Positions 1 through 11,237 are shown, counted from the stretch's first letter. The stretch is DNA of 64,000 nucleotides from Nemertoderma westbladi (GCA_032718475.1 JAUCBJ010001897.1:1-64000); one strand, 5' to 3'. Notes: a model not told the origin generated them from the sequence alone. Translations and numbers: made by a program.

Positions 1-7
1 AATTTAT

Positions 8-89
8 GGACATTTTTTGAAAATTTCGGGACATTTTTTGAAATTTTTCGGACATTCTTTAAAAATTTCCTGACATTGTTTGAAAATTT
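8..89. repeat. 21-bp AT-rich tandem repeat, four units
   Basis: A GACATT word recurs at 9, 30, 51 and 72, giving an exact 21-bp period over four units, each followed by T- and A-runs. No coding potential is seen. From 90 to 312 the DNA is AT-rich with no recognisable gene. Confidence 0.75.
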
Positions 90-312
90 AATTAAAAAAA
101 TATTCTGGAACATCTGCCTTTTTCTGTTTAGCCCAAGACACACACAATAAATGTAATAAAGGAAATTTTTTCAAATAAGCTGTCAAAAACTCCTTTCAGG
201 ACCAGAGGGACACCAGTGTCCCATGCAATATCTTAGGAACTTCTTGATGAAATTAAATTTTTTTTTTATTTTTCTAGTTGGGCAATTTTGTCAATTGTTT
301 TAAATTTTCAGC

Positions 313-470
313 ACCCACCAGAAAATGGGACCAGTGGCATTTTACCAATATGTTGGGGATACGAGATTACCAACATTGATCTCGCATCATAACCAACATT
401 GGGGGGGGGGGGGGGGGGGGGACACAAGCACTAAAGCCACAGAGAGAGGTGAGAGGTCAAACCACCTCGG
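313..470. repeat. Left copy of a ~155-bp structured direct repeat
   Basis: This is nearly identical to 4375-4527 in the same orientation. It holds a 21-G run (401-421) and the complementary words CGAGAT and ATCTCG around a short AT-rich loop. The two copies bracket the first exonuclease/zinc-knuckle copy. No target duplication was found on the outer sides. It may be a short LTR, a SINE-like repeat or an unrelated dispersed repeat. Confidence 0.7.
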
Positions 471-1091
471 AAGGAATACAGCTAGTAGAGGCTAGCAGAG
501 GGGGGAAACACTCACAGGGAGTGCCAAAGTGACAATTAGTATATTAGCCAATAGCGGGGAGGGAAGCACGTGATTAGAGATAGGAAAGCATCCATTGGGC
601 TACATTACTGATTTACCGGTCAGTTGATTCAGTTACTCAGTTGCAGACCGGTCATAGTTAATGACCGTCACCGCCACTAACATCAGCAATTAATCTGTAT
701 ATTTTCTGCTATTACATCTGTATCATTACCGATTGACAGATTGTGCTATTATCATGTGGACTATCAATATCGAGAAACAACAGAAACCCTTATTGTTTTC
801 CCCAATGGAACTGTTTTAATTGTGGCGATCCGGGGTAATTAGGGGTAATAATAAATTAAAATAATTAATAGGGGTAATTATTAGGAGCAAATCTAACAAA
901 TTATGGTAACAGTAGGTAAAGGATTCTAGAATTATAATTAAAGTAACGGACAGAATTGTAAAATTTAGAAAAAATTGGCACTTTGGGGGACGTATACATA
1001 AAATATAGTATAAAATTAGGATTTCTAAGAAATAGGCCATTACTGAACTAACATAGACCATCTTACTAAATGTCACTCATCTACTTGAGCC
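471..1091. other. Non-coding stretch, nothing recognised
   Basis: This is AT-rich sequence between the left 155-bp repeat and the first exonuclease/zinc-knuckle relic. It has several direct TTGATTCAGTTACTCAGTTG-like words near 610-650 but no convincing ORF on either strand. The short minus-strand ORF here is hydrophobic and low in complexity, so I do not call it. Confidence 0.4.
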
Positions 1092-3619
1092 TTGGTAAGG
1101 CACCACCAAGAAGGTGAGCGAGCGAGAAAGTTCGTAATGGCGGAGAGACTAGTTAAGAAGAGAAAGGCGGAGAGGAGTGGAAAAGAGATTCATGCAAAGG
1201 CATCTTGTAGAAAAGACAAGGGGATACTACAAGCCGCTAGAAAAGGGTCACAAAGCGCAAGCGCTGCAGGACCACTTCAGGGAGATGCACGAGAGATGAC
1301 TGGTCGGGACCTACGGGACGCCGTAGCTGGACAACGTGATCCTCGAGCATTTTCGCTACATAGTGAAGGGAGATGAAGCGAAGTTCGGGATACCAAAGTA
1401 TCCGAGGGAACCACCGAGAAAGGAATGGAGGAGGTTTGTAGAGTCTGAGTAGGGGCGGATACATGGTCCTAGATGACGAGGGGACTGTGGAGGACGACGA
1501 GGGCTTGAGAAGAGGGTCAGTGGGATCGGCTACAACCATAAATGGAGACATCTTTCTATTCGATCTAGGAACCTATGGGAAGAAGAGCGGGCCGAAGTTA
1601 AACTGGTTGCCAAGGGCGGTGCAGGACCTAGTGAGGGAGAAGACTACGGTGAAGGTGGGATCGGCGATCCGCGACGATGCGGAGATGATCGTCGGACCGG
1701 AGACCCCCAACCTCCTGGACATGAAAGCGGTCTATATGGCCATGATGGGGCCAGACGGGTTGGGATTGGTAGAGAACACAGGACATTGCGGAGCAGTGGC
1801 GATGGGTCAGCTCATGGGGCTCGTCTGCCACAAGCCGATGGACTGGGGTAAGTTCCGGGAGGAGTACGGAGCGGAGCTGGCGAACTCGCTAAAATGGGGA
1901 GCGAGGCCAGGGAAACATGAAGTGTATCAGTTCCGAAAGGGAGTGATAAAGATATAGCAGAAGATATATATCCTACAGGAGGATTGGATAATGATAGGTT
2001 TACTAAACCTATTCATGGCCATGGTTATCGGAAGAGAGCCAATGGCGGTTCTGCTATCAGGAGCACCTCTAAACTACAGAAGAGCCTTCAAAGGTCTGGT
2101 AGACCACCCGGGGCTGAAGGGCAAGTCGGTGTACTACGACAGCCAGCACCTAGTAGACAGAGAGGTGGATACACCATACAAGAGATGGGAGAAGCTGGAA
2201 GCGGATAGAGTCGAGGAGAATCGACTGGAAGAAGTCGCCAGGCGAGCAAGGAGGGAAGCAGATGAGAGAGAGGCAGACATAAGCGGAGAGGATTACGGGT
2301 TCGAAGCCCAGAACTTGGACGAGCTGAGATCAGGGAGCTCGGCGAGTTTCTGGGGGAGGAGCTGGGATGGACGGAAGAATTGCCAAAACAGTCGACATCG
2401 GGATTGCAAGTGATGCCCATGCCAGCAGGCTCTGAGGGCGATTTCGTAAGAAAGAGACCAAGGGAGCAGGAAGGGTGAAAAGTTACGGGTGGAAGCCAAG
2501 GCGGAAAGGGGCACAGCGGATATACCGGGATACCGGGTCTGGATCCACTCCCAGCAAGGGAGGAAGATGAAGACGAGTTTGGGGAGATGCCTTCCATAGA
2601 GAGGATTGGCCACTCAGATACGGACTGGGTGGGTGGGAGAGTGGTGACGGCCAGTGGGGTGAGGGCCTTCTGGGATAAACCCGGCATGCGGACCTGGGTG
2701 CACGAGGAGCCGGCAATGGATTTCGCGGGGAGCACCATTAGGTTGGACGAGCAGCCGGGAACGGCACCACGGGTAGTGTTTGGGGAAACGATGCCGAGGC
2801 GGGAGGAGGATGTGGATATGGATAGAAACATCAATGTCCAGAAGTTTACCTATCAACGGCTCCATAGACCTAGGAGACCACTCGGGACAAAGGACGACTT
2901 GGGGCGGGATGCGTTGATACATGGCTGTGATTACTGCGGGAGGCTAACTCACCAGGAAAAGAGCTGTTTGCATCGATTTCAGAAGGGGACGAGCTGTCTC
3001 TCCTGCCGAGAGTCGACCCATAGGATGGGTGTATGTCCGAGGCTGCACAACCGCTGCTCAAAGTGCAACTTTCGAGGGCACTATGGGCGCCAGTGCGACT
3101 GGATGGACGATGAAGAGAAGTTTAAGATCTTCGAGGAGTGGGCCAACGTCGGCATTACGACGCGACAGAGGATGAAGGCCCAGGAGTTCCGGTGGGGTTT
3201 CTTCAACATCAATCCTGAAGCCCATCTGGAGATTATCAAGAGGATACCAAGAGGTAGCGACAGCAGCGTCGTATGGAGGAGTCATCAACACACAGAGGTA
3301 CTTGGATAGATGGACGCCAGAAAACAGAGGCGAATTCAGGGATTTTCTGGCGGGGCACGTGCTGCAAATGATGAAAATGATCTTGTGGGATGCTACCAGG
3401 GGGAAGCAGGAGGGGCACTCGGAAGGGCCACCTGCAAAGCGTTACGGGGAGTTGATAACACCAGCACCCAAAGAATCGACCATGGGGATTAGCAAGGTGG
3501 TAATGGCGAGAATGAGGAGTCTCAGAGAAGACAAGCCAGAGGGAAGGAAGCGGCCCAGACAAGACGATGACAGGGGGAAAGAACTAAGATGGTTCCCGAA
3601 GTCGGGAGGAGTGAACTAG
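1092..3619 (+). pseudogene. Exonuclease-like/triple zinc-knuckle protein, copy 1 (decayed)
   Basis: I do not recognise this as a named gene. Reading frame 2 from 1463 starts with an LDDEGT motif (D-x-E, Exo I-like), then FLFDLG, a KVGSAIRDD motif (Exo II-like, about residues 64-72) and an LLD motif (about residue 86). This order resembles the RNase D/WRN/EXD1 DEDD 3'-5' exonuclease fold. The frame continues past an in-frame TAG at 1955-1957 into 1991-2413. A shift then leads to 2587-3309, where three CX2CX4HX4C knuckles lie in a row (about 2926-3108). Another one-base shift gives a basic C-terminal tail at 3302-3619. The region 1092-1460 is a degraded N-terminal part in other frames. Two frameshifts and a stop make it non-functional as read. 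Relatives lie at 11569-14524 and 55111-57967. The 3' side has a purine run followed by TGTGGGCG (near 3630), which could be a polypurine tract and LTR start. Confidence 0.6.
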
Positions 3620-4374
3620 AATTCAGAGGGAGATGTGGGCGTGCCTGGAAGGCACCACATATGGGAATAAATACGAACTCCTAAGTGCAAATAATCAAGT
3701 GAAATTTGTATGTACATATGTAAATACACAATATAATTACAATGAATATATAATCAAAGTAAGTACTATTTGTTAGTAAGTACTTTCCAATTAGCTACTG
3801 GGATTGGGGACCAATTGACTATGACAGGAGGATGAGACACTAGACGAATCACGCTTCTTGAGTGCGACGGCACAAAAGGGGGAGGGTGAGGCTCGTCAGA
3901 GGTGGGTAGAGTAATTCAAATCTGGGTTGAGTATAGGAGAACGGGGGAAGTATGGAGAGGAGGTGTTGATATGCGTAGAAGTGAGAGGAGTGCAATTCAA
4001 GTGTGGGGAGTGAGCAGTAAGAGAAAGAGTAAGGGACAACAGGGTCCGTGTGAGAGAGAGTAAGGGACAACGAGGTCCGAGAGTAAGATTAGAGTGAGGT
4101 TGTATACAATTGTGTGAAGAGAGAGCACAATTGTCTCAAACAGAGACGCCAGATACCTTGGTGCAACATAGCTCGCGATTGCACCAAGGAAGGGTAGTAA
4201 TAACATACCCAGGGGGGGTGGCCTGGAAAGCCGACCCCTAGAAAAGAACTCCACCCCACACCCGATATTAGATTAGGTTCCAGCGGAATTGAAGCGCACT
4301 TAAGGTTGATGCTATCTTCTCACCGGGAAGATAGCATGGGGGGGGGGTGCAAGCAGATTCAATTCCACTTCATT
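3620..4374. other. Non-coding 3' flank with a perfect hairpin
   Basis: No gene is supported here. A perfect 11-bp stem (4309-4319 with 4327-4337, 7-nt loop) precedes a G-run. The sequence around 3850-4130 is purine-rich with repeated AGAGTAAGGGACAAC words. It may be the 3' untranslated or terminal part of the mobile unit carrying exonuclease/zinc-knuckle copy 1. Confidence 0.45.
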
Positions 4375-4527
4375 ACCCACCAGAAAATGGGACCAGTGGC
4401 CTTTTACCAATATGTTGGGGATACGAGATTACCAACATTGATCTCGCCTCATAACCAACATTGGGGGGGGGGGGGGGGACACAAGCCCTAAAGCCACAGA
4501 GAGAGGTGAGAGGTCAAACCACCTCGG
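4375..4527. repeat. Right copy of the ~155-bp structured direct repeat
   Basis: This is nearly identical to 313-470, differing in a few bases and in the G-run length (16 against 21). Its right edge abuts an open BEL/Pao reverse-transcriptase frame that stops abruptly at 4528. This suggests that the unit ending here inserted into, or recombined with, that retrotransposon. Confidence 0.7.
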
Positions 4528-4717
4528 TCACAGGTGAAAGCCACTTTGCGTTGTCTAAAACGCATTAGGACTCCCATATCGTAATTATTCATATTCGGCC
4601 TGTCCATCAGTTTGCTGTTCATAGACATCCCTTGGCAAAGCGTGGCACAGTCGTTGACTACACACACCTTGCCAGGTTTGTCCGGGTGTCGAACAAAATG
4701 ATGTGGCAGGTAATATG
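4528..4717 (-). pseudogene. BEL/Pao relic 1: start of reverse transcriptase
   Basis: The minus strand translates to a peptide beginning YYLPHH, followed by a VVNDCA block, an LMDRPN block and an RQRKVAF block. This is the conserved entry to BEL/Pao reverse transcriptases, just before the first catalytic aspartate. The frame runs into the 155-bp repeat at 4527, so the rest of pol is absent. It continues the gag/protease relic at 4750-8588. Confidence 0.75.
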
Positions 4718-4749
4718 TTTAATCTATGGTTACCTCAGGATTTGACATC

Positions 4750-5842
4750 CTAATGGCGTATCCCTTTTGGAGATACGTATGCGCCATAGTCCTCGTCTAC
4801 ATCGTCGTCCGCTGCGGTGGCTAGTGTCAATGTGTCTGGTAGGCTCGCAAGCCTTCCGGTGTCACTAGTTGGTGTCGAAACGTTGTAAGGAGGTTTGACA
4901 ACCTTTTGATCTGTCGGTAGGCTTGCAAGCCTTCCAAGATCAATGACCGGTGTCGAAGCCTGGTGAATGGGGTCAATGACCTTTGGATTTATCGGTAGGC
5001 TCGCAAGCCTTCCAAAACCTTCGTTCATCGAGTCATCCACAGAAACAACCCTTTGGTCTTCAGTAGTCAATACAACCTGTTTCACTGCAAGTAGCTGTAA
5101 GTCAGAGGTCCGCGTGGTCGTGTCCAAATCAGTTACGTCAGTATCGTTTACGTCAGTGGTAGTGGTGACGCAGGTGACGCAAGTCCGTCGTAGTGCAGTC
5201 TGTACAATTGGACCATAGGAGTGTGAAGGAGAATTATCTATCATAGTAGTCAATAAACTACACATACTCAAAACGTCGTCCTCCTGGTCACTTACCTCTA
5301 GTGAACGCACTGGTGCTCTAGTATACGAACCTATGGGAGTTCTACATGCGTAGGGGTTGCCCGCTGTTATAACAGATGGGCGTGTCTTCCATAACTGATG
5401 TAAATTAAACTGGTCTGTCCCAGTCAACATCGCGATTGAACGATAATTAACAGGACATTCCGGTATTCCAAGATGTCGGAAATACTTACGATCTTCCGGT
5501 GATTGCTCTGGCACAGCCAAAGCCCAATTCAACTCCCAATTCTCTAAAAGCGCGACATCCACGTAGTTTATGTCCGCTATGTTTTCTGCCATTCCGTTCG
5601 CAGTATGGGCATCCCATAAAATCCGCCGGCAATTGTTGTCGTGGCTGTTTGGTGCCGATAGGCGTCAGAACTTTAGAAGTTTCCGTCAGGGTGGCATAAG
5701 TCATGGCTTTCGCGTTCGTCGGAAATGGTTTGGTCCAATTCGGCGAAATCAATTGATAAACATCGGTGAGCTTTAATAGCCCACCGGCCTCTTCACGCTG
5801 GTACTCAATCCGTTGCCCGTAACCGATGATGGAGTCTACCAA
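4750..5842 (-). pseudogene. BEL/Pao relic 1: zinc knuckle and DUF1758-type protease remnant
   Basis: The first frame (5842-5486) ends with a CPYCERN...H...LRGC zinc-binding region typical of BEL/Pao Gag C-termini. The overlapping frame (5592-4750) carries a TGTDQFNLHQLW segment and a CRTPIGSYT segment. These resemble the C-terminal half of the DUF1758 retropepsin domain. I do not see the D-S/T-G protease active site, so part of the protease has been lost around 5480-5600. The tail is an acidic linker with three GRLASLP peptides, each encoded by a 20-bp palindrome. It lies between gag (5906-8588) and the RT fragment (4528-4717), all on the minus strand. Confidence 0.65.
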
Positions 5843-7853
5843 TTATCCTGATTAGAACCGTCGGTGCATTGGCGTATTCGAGTTGTCTGATGGACCGTAA
5901 AGTCCCTATAGCATTTTTGATTTCGTCCGCGAGTCGTAGAAGTCGATCGGTTTCGAAATGCTTCCTCCTCTACAGAGGTCTTCAATAATAGATTTAGCCA
6001 TGGCTACGTTGCCGCCGTAAATGGAAAACAAACCGTCGTATGCCAACTCGAAGGCATTCGGAACACCAATACAGGTCTCCGCTAGTCGTTTCGGCTCACC
6101 AGACAGAACCTGGAGCAAGTAGTTAAACTTCTCCGTCGAGGTGAAGGCACACTTAGTGATCTGGGACTCCACATAGTCTACCAGCGTACGCCAGTGCTTC
6201 GTGTTGCCAGATAACTTCGACGGTTGTTGTGCTGGCAATCCGTGTCTAGCTGCGAACTTAGCAATCTCGTTTACTAAGTCTAACTGTCCATGTCCCTGTT
6301 CAGTTACGTCTTCCAGTCGTTCCCATCCACGATGTTGTTAGTCGGTAGGAAAGGTTAACGGGATTGTCTTCTCGATGGTTCGGAGTCTGTCTAGTCTCCT
6401 GTTCTCTCCGTGGTGGTCGATGTAGTCTAGGTCATTCCAACTCCACGCTGGAGCTTCGAGTCGCTCTTCAAGTTGAGCTAGTCGGTCCACCATCTCAGTA
6501 AACTGTTTGGCGCTAATCGCTTCCGCTGGTTGCAAAGTGGGTTTCTGGATGGGTGTTTCTCGTGGAGGATTGTCGATGTAAGGATTCGTCAATCTCTCCT
6601 CTTGTTTGTAATCATCCGCCGCTCCCGTACGAAATATTTCCCATTCCGTTGACTCCGAGTCACTAGATAAATCGCTGTTGTCCAGATATGGCGGCGTGTC
6701 AATTTCGTCGGTGGTGTTCGCCTTTGTTCTATTTCCACGGTCCTTCGTCGTTCGGTAGGCTCGCAAGCCTTCCATGAAGTTGTAGGTTTTGGTGTGTCTC
6801 GTTCTAACTTGTGGGTACTGCCCACAAGGTTTGCTTGTCTTTCGGTAGGCTCGCAAGCCTTCCGCGAAGTTATAGGTTTCGTTGAACAATGTGTCAACGG
6901 TTGTATAAAGTCAGGTTTAATCGTAGTCAGTCTATAAATGACTGGGTTCGCGCAGCACATCACAGGTTTAACTGGTAACGGCTTACTCACCTGTTTGATT
7001 GTCATAAACATAGGTTTGTCTCTCTTTACAAGTAAACTATGGTTTACTGTAGGTGGACTACTTATCTTACCTGCGAGAATCGGCGATGAAGTCGCTCGTG
7101 GCTGCAGAATTGATTCCGATATAACAAACCTGTTACCTCGCACGGGTGATATTTCCTTCAGCTTTGCAACTATGATCGGTTTTACTGGAGTTGTGGGCTT
7201 GAGCATAGGAATAACTTGGGGAAAACATTGACAGTAATCCTCAACGAACTCCTCTCCTCGATCTATCGCTCCCACACTTCCTTCCTCAATTCGCTTCTGA
7301 ATTCTGCGATATCGAGTCTCCATGCGATCCAGGGCAGACAAGTCATGTCCAGCTCGAGACCTTATAGATCTATCTCTCGCGTCGAGTTCGAGGTCTTCCT
7401 TGGCGTTCGCGACCTCGCGCGATCTATGATTCAGTTCGAACTGAAGCTGCATCTCTCTTTCGGGTCGATCGGCCTGCTGCTGTTGCGTGGCTAACTACGC
7501 TTCCCGTACAGCTAAACGAGCGTTTATCTATCGCACTTCTAGTTTGGCACATGCATCAGAAGCCGCCTTATTTCGTGCTAACTCGGCTGCCGCTGTTTGT
7601 CCCACCAACTCCTACTCCGATTTGCACATTTCTGATGCTTCAAATTCGGCTTGGGCCTGAAGTTTAACGATTTTCGCTTCATCTTCCTGGCGTACCTTTC
7701 TCCTTCGACAGCAACTTGTGCCATCTGCCGTTGCGCTTCTTCCTCGGTGACTTGTTGTTGGCGTGTGATCTCCTGTTGTTGTCGAGTAATCACCGACGTC
7801 GTCCTACGAACGATCTATCCAGTTGTGGAATTTGGTAGGCTCATGAGCCTTCC
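4838..7853. repeat. Six copies of a 20-bp palindrome inside BEL/Pao relic 1
   Basis: Copies of GGTAGGCTCGCAAGCCTTCC or close variants lie at 4838-4857, 4916-4935, 4994-5013, 6754-6773, 6844-6863 and 7834-7853. The core AGGCTNNNNAGCCT is self-complementary. The copy at 4916 (TTGCAA centre) and the copy at 7834 (TCATGA centre) are perfect palindromes in the 14-bp core. The 20-mer encodes Gly-Arg-Leu-Ala-Ser-Leu-Pro in one frame on both strands. In relic 1 the copies fall in different reading frames (GRLASLP, EGLRAYR or KACEPTE). I found no copy elsewhere in the window. Confidence 0.85.
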
Positions 7854-8588
7854 ATAGTTAGAACTTCCATCGTCCCACGCGGTTCAACTTCTGGTTCTTC
7901 GATCGGTACGCCACATCTACAAAGAAAATTGGTGAGTGTCTCTAACCTCCCGTCCAAATAGTATAGTTCTTCTTCATCTTTGGGTTGAAACAACGCGTCG
8001 GAAACAGACTCACCCATCAGTTGGTCGAGTTGCTCTCGTTGAGCCGATCCTATAACTTACTTAAACTGAATGAGGCTTTCCCCTGCACTTACCAACTTAT
8101 CAATTATCCTTACCTGGGTAAAGTTGTCACCACGCAACTCTGCGAGTTCGTGTAAACCTTTAAGTTTATCTACGGAGGAATTTACCCTACTTTCTATTCT
8201 TACTTGTAAGGTGTAGAACTCGTATCTCGACATCGGGGCGGTTAATTCGCGCAAAACGCGAAAACCTTCTCTGAAATTTCGAGTAATCTGGGCCATGTAT
8301 CCTCCTATACTCCTAATAACATTCTCTTAGCTTCCAGCCAAACTTACCATGTCCGGTTCCCGCGATCTGGTCTGCGGGACAGTAAGGAAATCTTCGATTC
8401 TGCCATCGCCACGCTTCCGGTATTTCCATTCGGGGTACTGGCGATGCACGCGGTGTGACATCGTTAGAATCTCGGGTTCTCCTTCTCGGTTCATCTACTG
8501 TCGATCTGTCCAGGTCGCACGAGTCATAATCGGTAGGTGGGTATTGAGTCGAATGTGGTGTATCACTCATGTCTATTATATACGTCAA
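5906..8588 (-). pseudogene. BEL/Pao relic 1: Gag, fragmented
   Basis: Successive minus-strand frames (8588-8313, 8296-8057, 7793-7578, 7452-6589, 6889-6338, 6238-5906) give a hydrophilic, coiled-coil-rich Gag N-terminus. The last frame has an LSGNTKHWRTLVDYVES segment, an EKFNYLLQVLSGEP segment and an AYDGLFSIYGGN segment, which match the DUF1759 pattern of BEL/Pao Gag. Several frame changes are needed. The 6889-6338 frame is acidic and ends in a coiled coil, so it reads as authentic Gag, and the overlapping end of 7452-6589 is then probably out of frame. Palindromic 20-mers sit at 6754, 6844 and 7834 and may have disturbed the frame. Confidence 0.65.
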
Positions 8589-9992
8589 GTACGGGTAATA
8601 AATGTCAAAGTGTCAGAATGTCGAAATGTCAAACTTACCTTAGTATATATATATACTATATATATACCCTAATCGGTACAAATAAAATCAAAAGTATATA
8701 ATAAAATATAATAATCTAGCCTACTGGCTAAATTTGTACAAATAAGTGAGATAATGGTATACGCTACCAAAATATAGATCAACAAGTACAAATAATAGGC
8801 AAAACAACAATGTCTAAAAGGAAAATAAGTACCAACAACACACTAATTAGACAGTGGAACCCACAAATTTTGAGTACTACTGTGCTCTTAAGTTTGAACG
8901 ACATGAGCCGTAAAACTTACGCTCCTTTGATCTTCCAGTCGTACAAATTCCCAGATACAAACTGGACGTGAATTGTTCCGTTTTCGGCGTTGCCATTTTG
9001 TGTCTCCCAAACTTGGCGAAAAGCGGTCTAATCCCTCGAAGCGGTCCAGAAATGAGCCCTTGAGTCCTGAAAGGTCGGAGGTGAGAGTTTTACTTCTACT
9101 CTACGAAAAATCTTCCTAGGTACCGATACAAATTGGTCTTTAAACCCTATGTACCTTTTCAAGTACCGAAAAAGTAACACTGTACATACACGGCAGAAAA
9201 CAAATAATTACAAACTAACTAACTATTTGTAGTTAGTCAAATACTGAAATACGAAACTACTAGCTACCCTAAAGACCTACTGAAAGTGACATACAAATCT
9301 AAACAATACTATACACTAATTTATATAGTATTCCCTACTTTGAGATCCCTCTCAGTAAGGGCTATCCTACGGCCTACAAATCTACGAATATTAGGCTATA
9401 AAATATTCCCTACTGAAAAGTCCAGTAGTATACCGCCTACCGGATCCTAGTAACGATGTATCTTACTGTGAGATCTAGTAGTGTATACGGGCTCGTACAG
9501 TATCTGACAATAAATCCCAGTCCAGGGTGTCTAAATAAACAGATACTAAATACGCAAACTACTACTGGCGAGGAATGGAGCCTGGTGTCTATTTTAATAC
9601 GCGGGCAAGTCAAATGCCCAGGCGAACTAGACAAAACAGGACACCCGGCTTCTAACCGGTGAGGCAGATGTACAGTCTACGGTGACAGACCAAACTCACG
9701 AGGAAACAATCCCCGCACAGCGAATCCTAACTATTGCTAACAGACCTAAATACCGTAAACTTGCCGCAGTGTGATTTATATGGTTTATATATAAGCTAGT
9801 GGATTAACAGACTAGCGTAACAATACTGACAGTGCCAATCAGTCAAAAGGGGGTAGTGCCTAAAGTAACAATACTGTTTACAGATAAAAACAGTCAAATA
9901 AGTAAATGCTCCCTTGCTCTAAAACTAAATATCAATTATCTCCCAAATTTAAAACTACGAATGGTAGAACTGCAGAATAGATTGTTGGCCCA
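8589..9992. other. Non-coding upstream region of BEL/Pao relic 1
   Basis: No coding region is supported. The stretch is AT-rich, with frequent GTACAAAT, CTACTG and GTAGT words and a short ATATATAC run near 8645. It could be leader sequence between an LTR and gag of relic 1. Directly beside the 536-bp repeat on the left is CAGTTT preceded by GTTGGCC. On the minus strand this reads TGGGCCAAC, which might be a primer-binding site, but no tRNA match was recognised. Confidence 0.35.
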
Positions 9993-10528
9993 GTTTACAA
10001 CATTGTGATTCGCGCTGGCCGGGAGCAATCAAATGACGCGCTACTGGCTACAAACTGGATTGAGAGGTCCATTAAAGGGAAAAGCATCAGGGGCCCGAAC
10101 GGGCTAATATACGGAAAACACTAACCGTGATCAATTGAAGGGCTATTCCACTTAAAATGTATCTCAAAGTCAAGCAATATAAACACCCAAATAATAATCA
10201 ATGTATACTATAGATAAACCTATTAGGTTCCCAACAAATCTAGGTAGCCGCTAGCAGCGGTAAATGAATTTGCTGAGCCCAAAGCTACGAATGAATAATG
10301 AACTTGAAACTCAGGCTTTTATAGTCTTTAGATCTGGGCCCCAAAATATATCATAACAATACAAACCAATAGCAGAGCATCATTGAATGTAAATGAACTG
10401 TCATTGGTCCAGGTATTTGTGGGTCCAGCCAATGGAGCTTCATAGCCTCTTATAGCAAAGGCACATATTCTGGGTCGAGCCATGTAAATAGATAAGCTTC
10501 ACCCATTAGGGTAAATTAACGCCTACAT
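9993..10528. repeat. 536-bp LTR-like repeat, left copy
   Basis: This matches 23801-24336 base for base in length (536 bp) and orientation, with about eight mismatches counted by eye. On the minus strand it starts TGTAGGCG and is preceded by a G-rich GATGGGCGGTTA that could be a polypurine tract. It therefore could be the 3' LTR of a minus-strand element to its right. It could equally be the 5' LTR of BEL/Pao relic 1 to its left. The other end does not show a canonical CA, and no flanking target duplication was found. Confidence 0.65.
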
Positions 10529-10930
10529 TAACCGCCCATCAGAAGTCACTGACTTCTAACTAACAACAATAAACAGCATTAAGTTATCCCTAGACAAATT
10601 AAACCTCAACAATTATTCACTAATTATCTATCTAAATAATGTATCAACAACAATCAAATTAATGTAGAATCATTTATATTTATATACTTGCAATATGTAT
10701 GCCTAATGCACAATAAAATTGAAAATTACAGAACATTCATAACATCATTATAGTTTACCGATGTAACTGATAGTTCATAGCACATAATTTGAACATAAAT
10801 CACTATATACAGTATATCTTCTATACTTAAACGCTAACGAATAATTAGTGCGATATTACTATAATATAACTTGGAATAATATATATAATGTACAATATAT
10901 GTACGTACAGTACATATCAATGAGACATGG

Positions 10931-11237
10931 CTCAAGCATCGTTCGCCACCAGGGCATAAATATTCGGTCGTTCTTAATGAACAGAGGGCTAAAGATGTTG
11001 CTGAAGCATCGTTTGCCATAAAGGCAGATATTTCGTTTGTTCTATATGAACAGAGGGCTAAAGCTTATATTACTAAAAGCTAAAGCATCGGTTGCTCGAA
11101 GAGCAAAATATTCATTTGTTCTTTGCGAACGGAGGGCTAAATTAAAAAACGCAGAGTAATTTAGCATCTTTTGTACAAATAAGGCACAAAATAATAATCG
11201 TTTGTTCTACGTAAGAACAGAGGGCTAAAAGCATCAT
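10931..11237. repeat. Tandem array of four two-hairpin units
   Basis: Four units of about 70-90 bp share AAGCATC and GAGGGCTAAA. Each unit has two stem-loops. Stem A: 10945-10947/10953-10955, 11014-11017/11023-11026, 11092-11097/11101-11106 and 11169-11174/11186-11191. Stem B: GTTC/GAAC at 10970/10979, 11039/11048, 11118/11127 and 11204/11214. The stem A sequences differ between units (GCC, TGCC, TTGCTC, TTTTGT) but stay complementary, as expected for selected or self-templated secondary structure. Flanking DNA (10529-10930) is AT-rich and has no gene. Confidence 0.75.

Noticed and set aside
2088-2834. Long minus-strand Pro/Ser-rich ORF opposite exonuclease copy 1
   Set aside because: It is antisense to the zinc-knuckle coding frame, and its composition is what the reverse complement of a Gly/Arg/Glu-rich frame would give.
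9437-9662. Overlapping short ORFs on both strands near 9.5 kb
   Set aside because: They are mutual shadows in a non-coding leader region with no family motif.
10931-11237. CRISPR-like array
   Set aside because: The repeats are adjoining, imperfect and hairpin-bearing in a eukaryotic retrotransposon context, with no cas genes or unique spacers of constant length.
10931-11237. Hammerhead or twister ribozyme in the hairpin units
   Set aside because: The CTGATGA...GAAA core of hammerheads and the twister core were looked for on both strands and not found.
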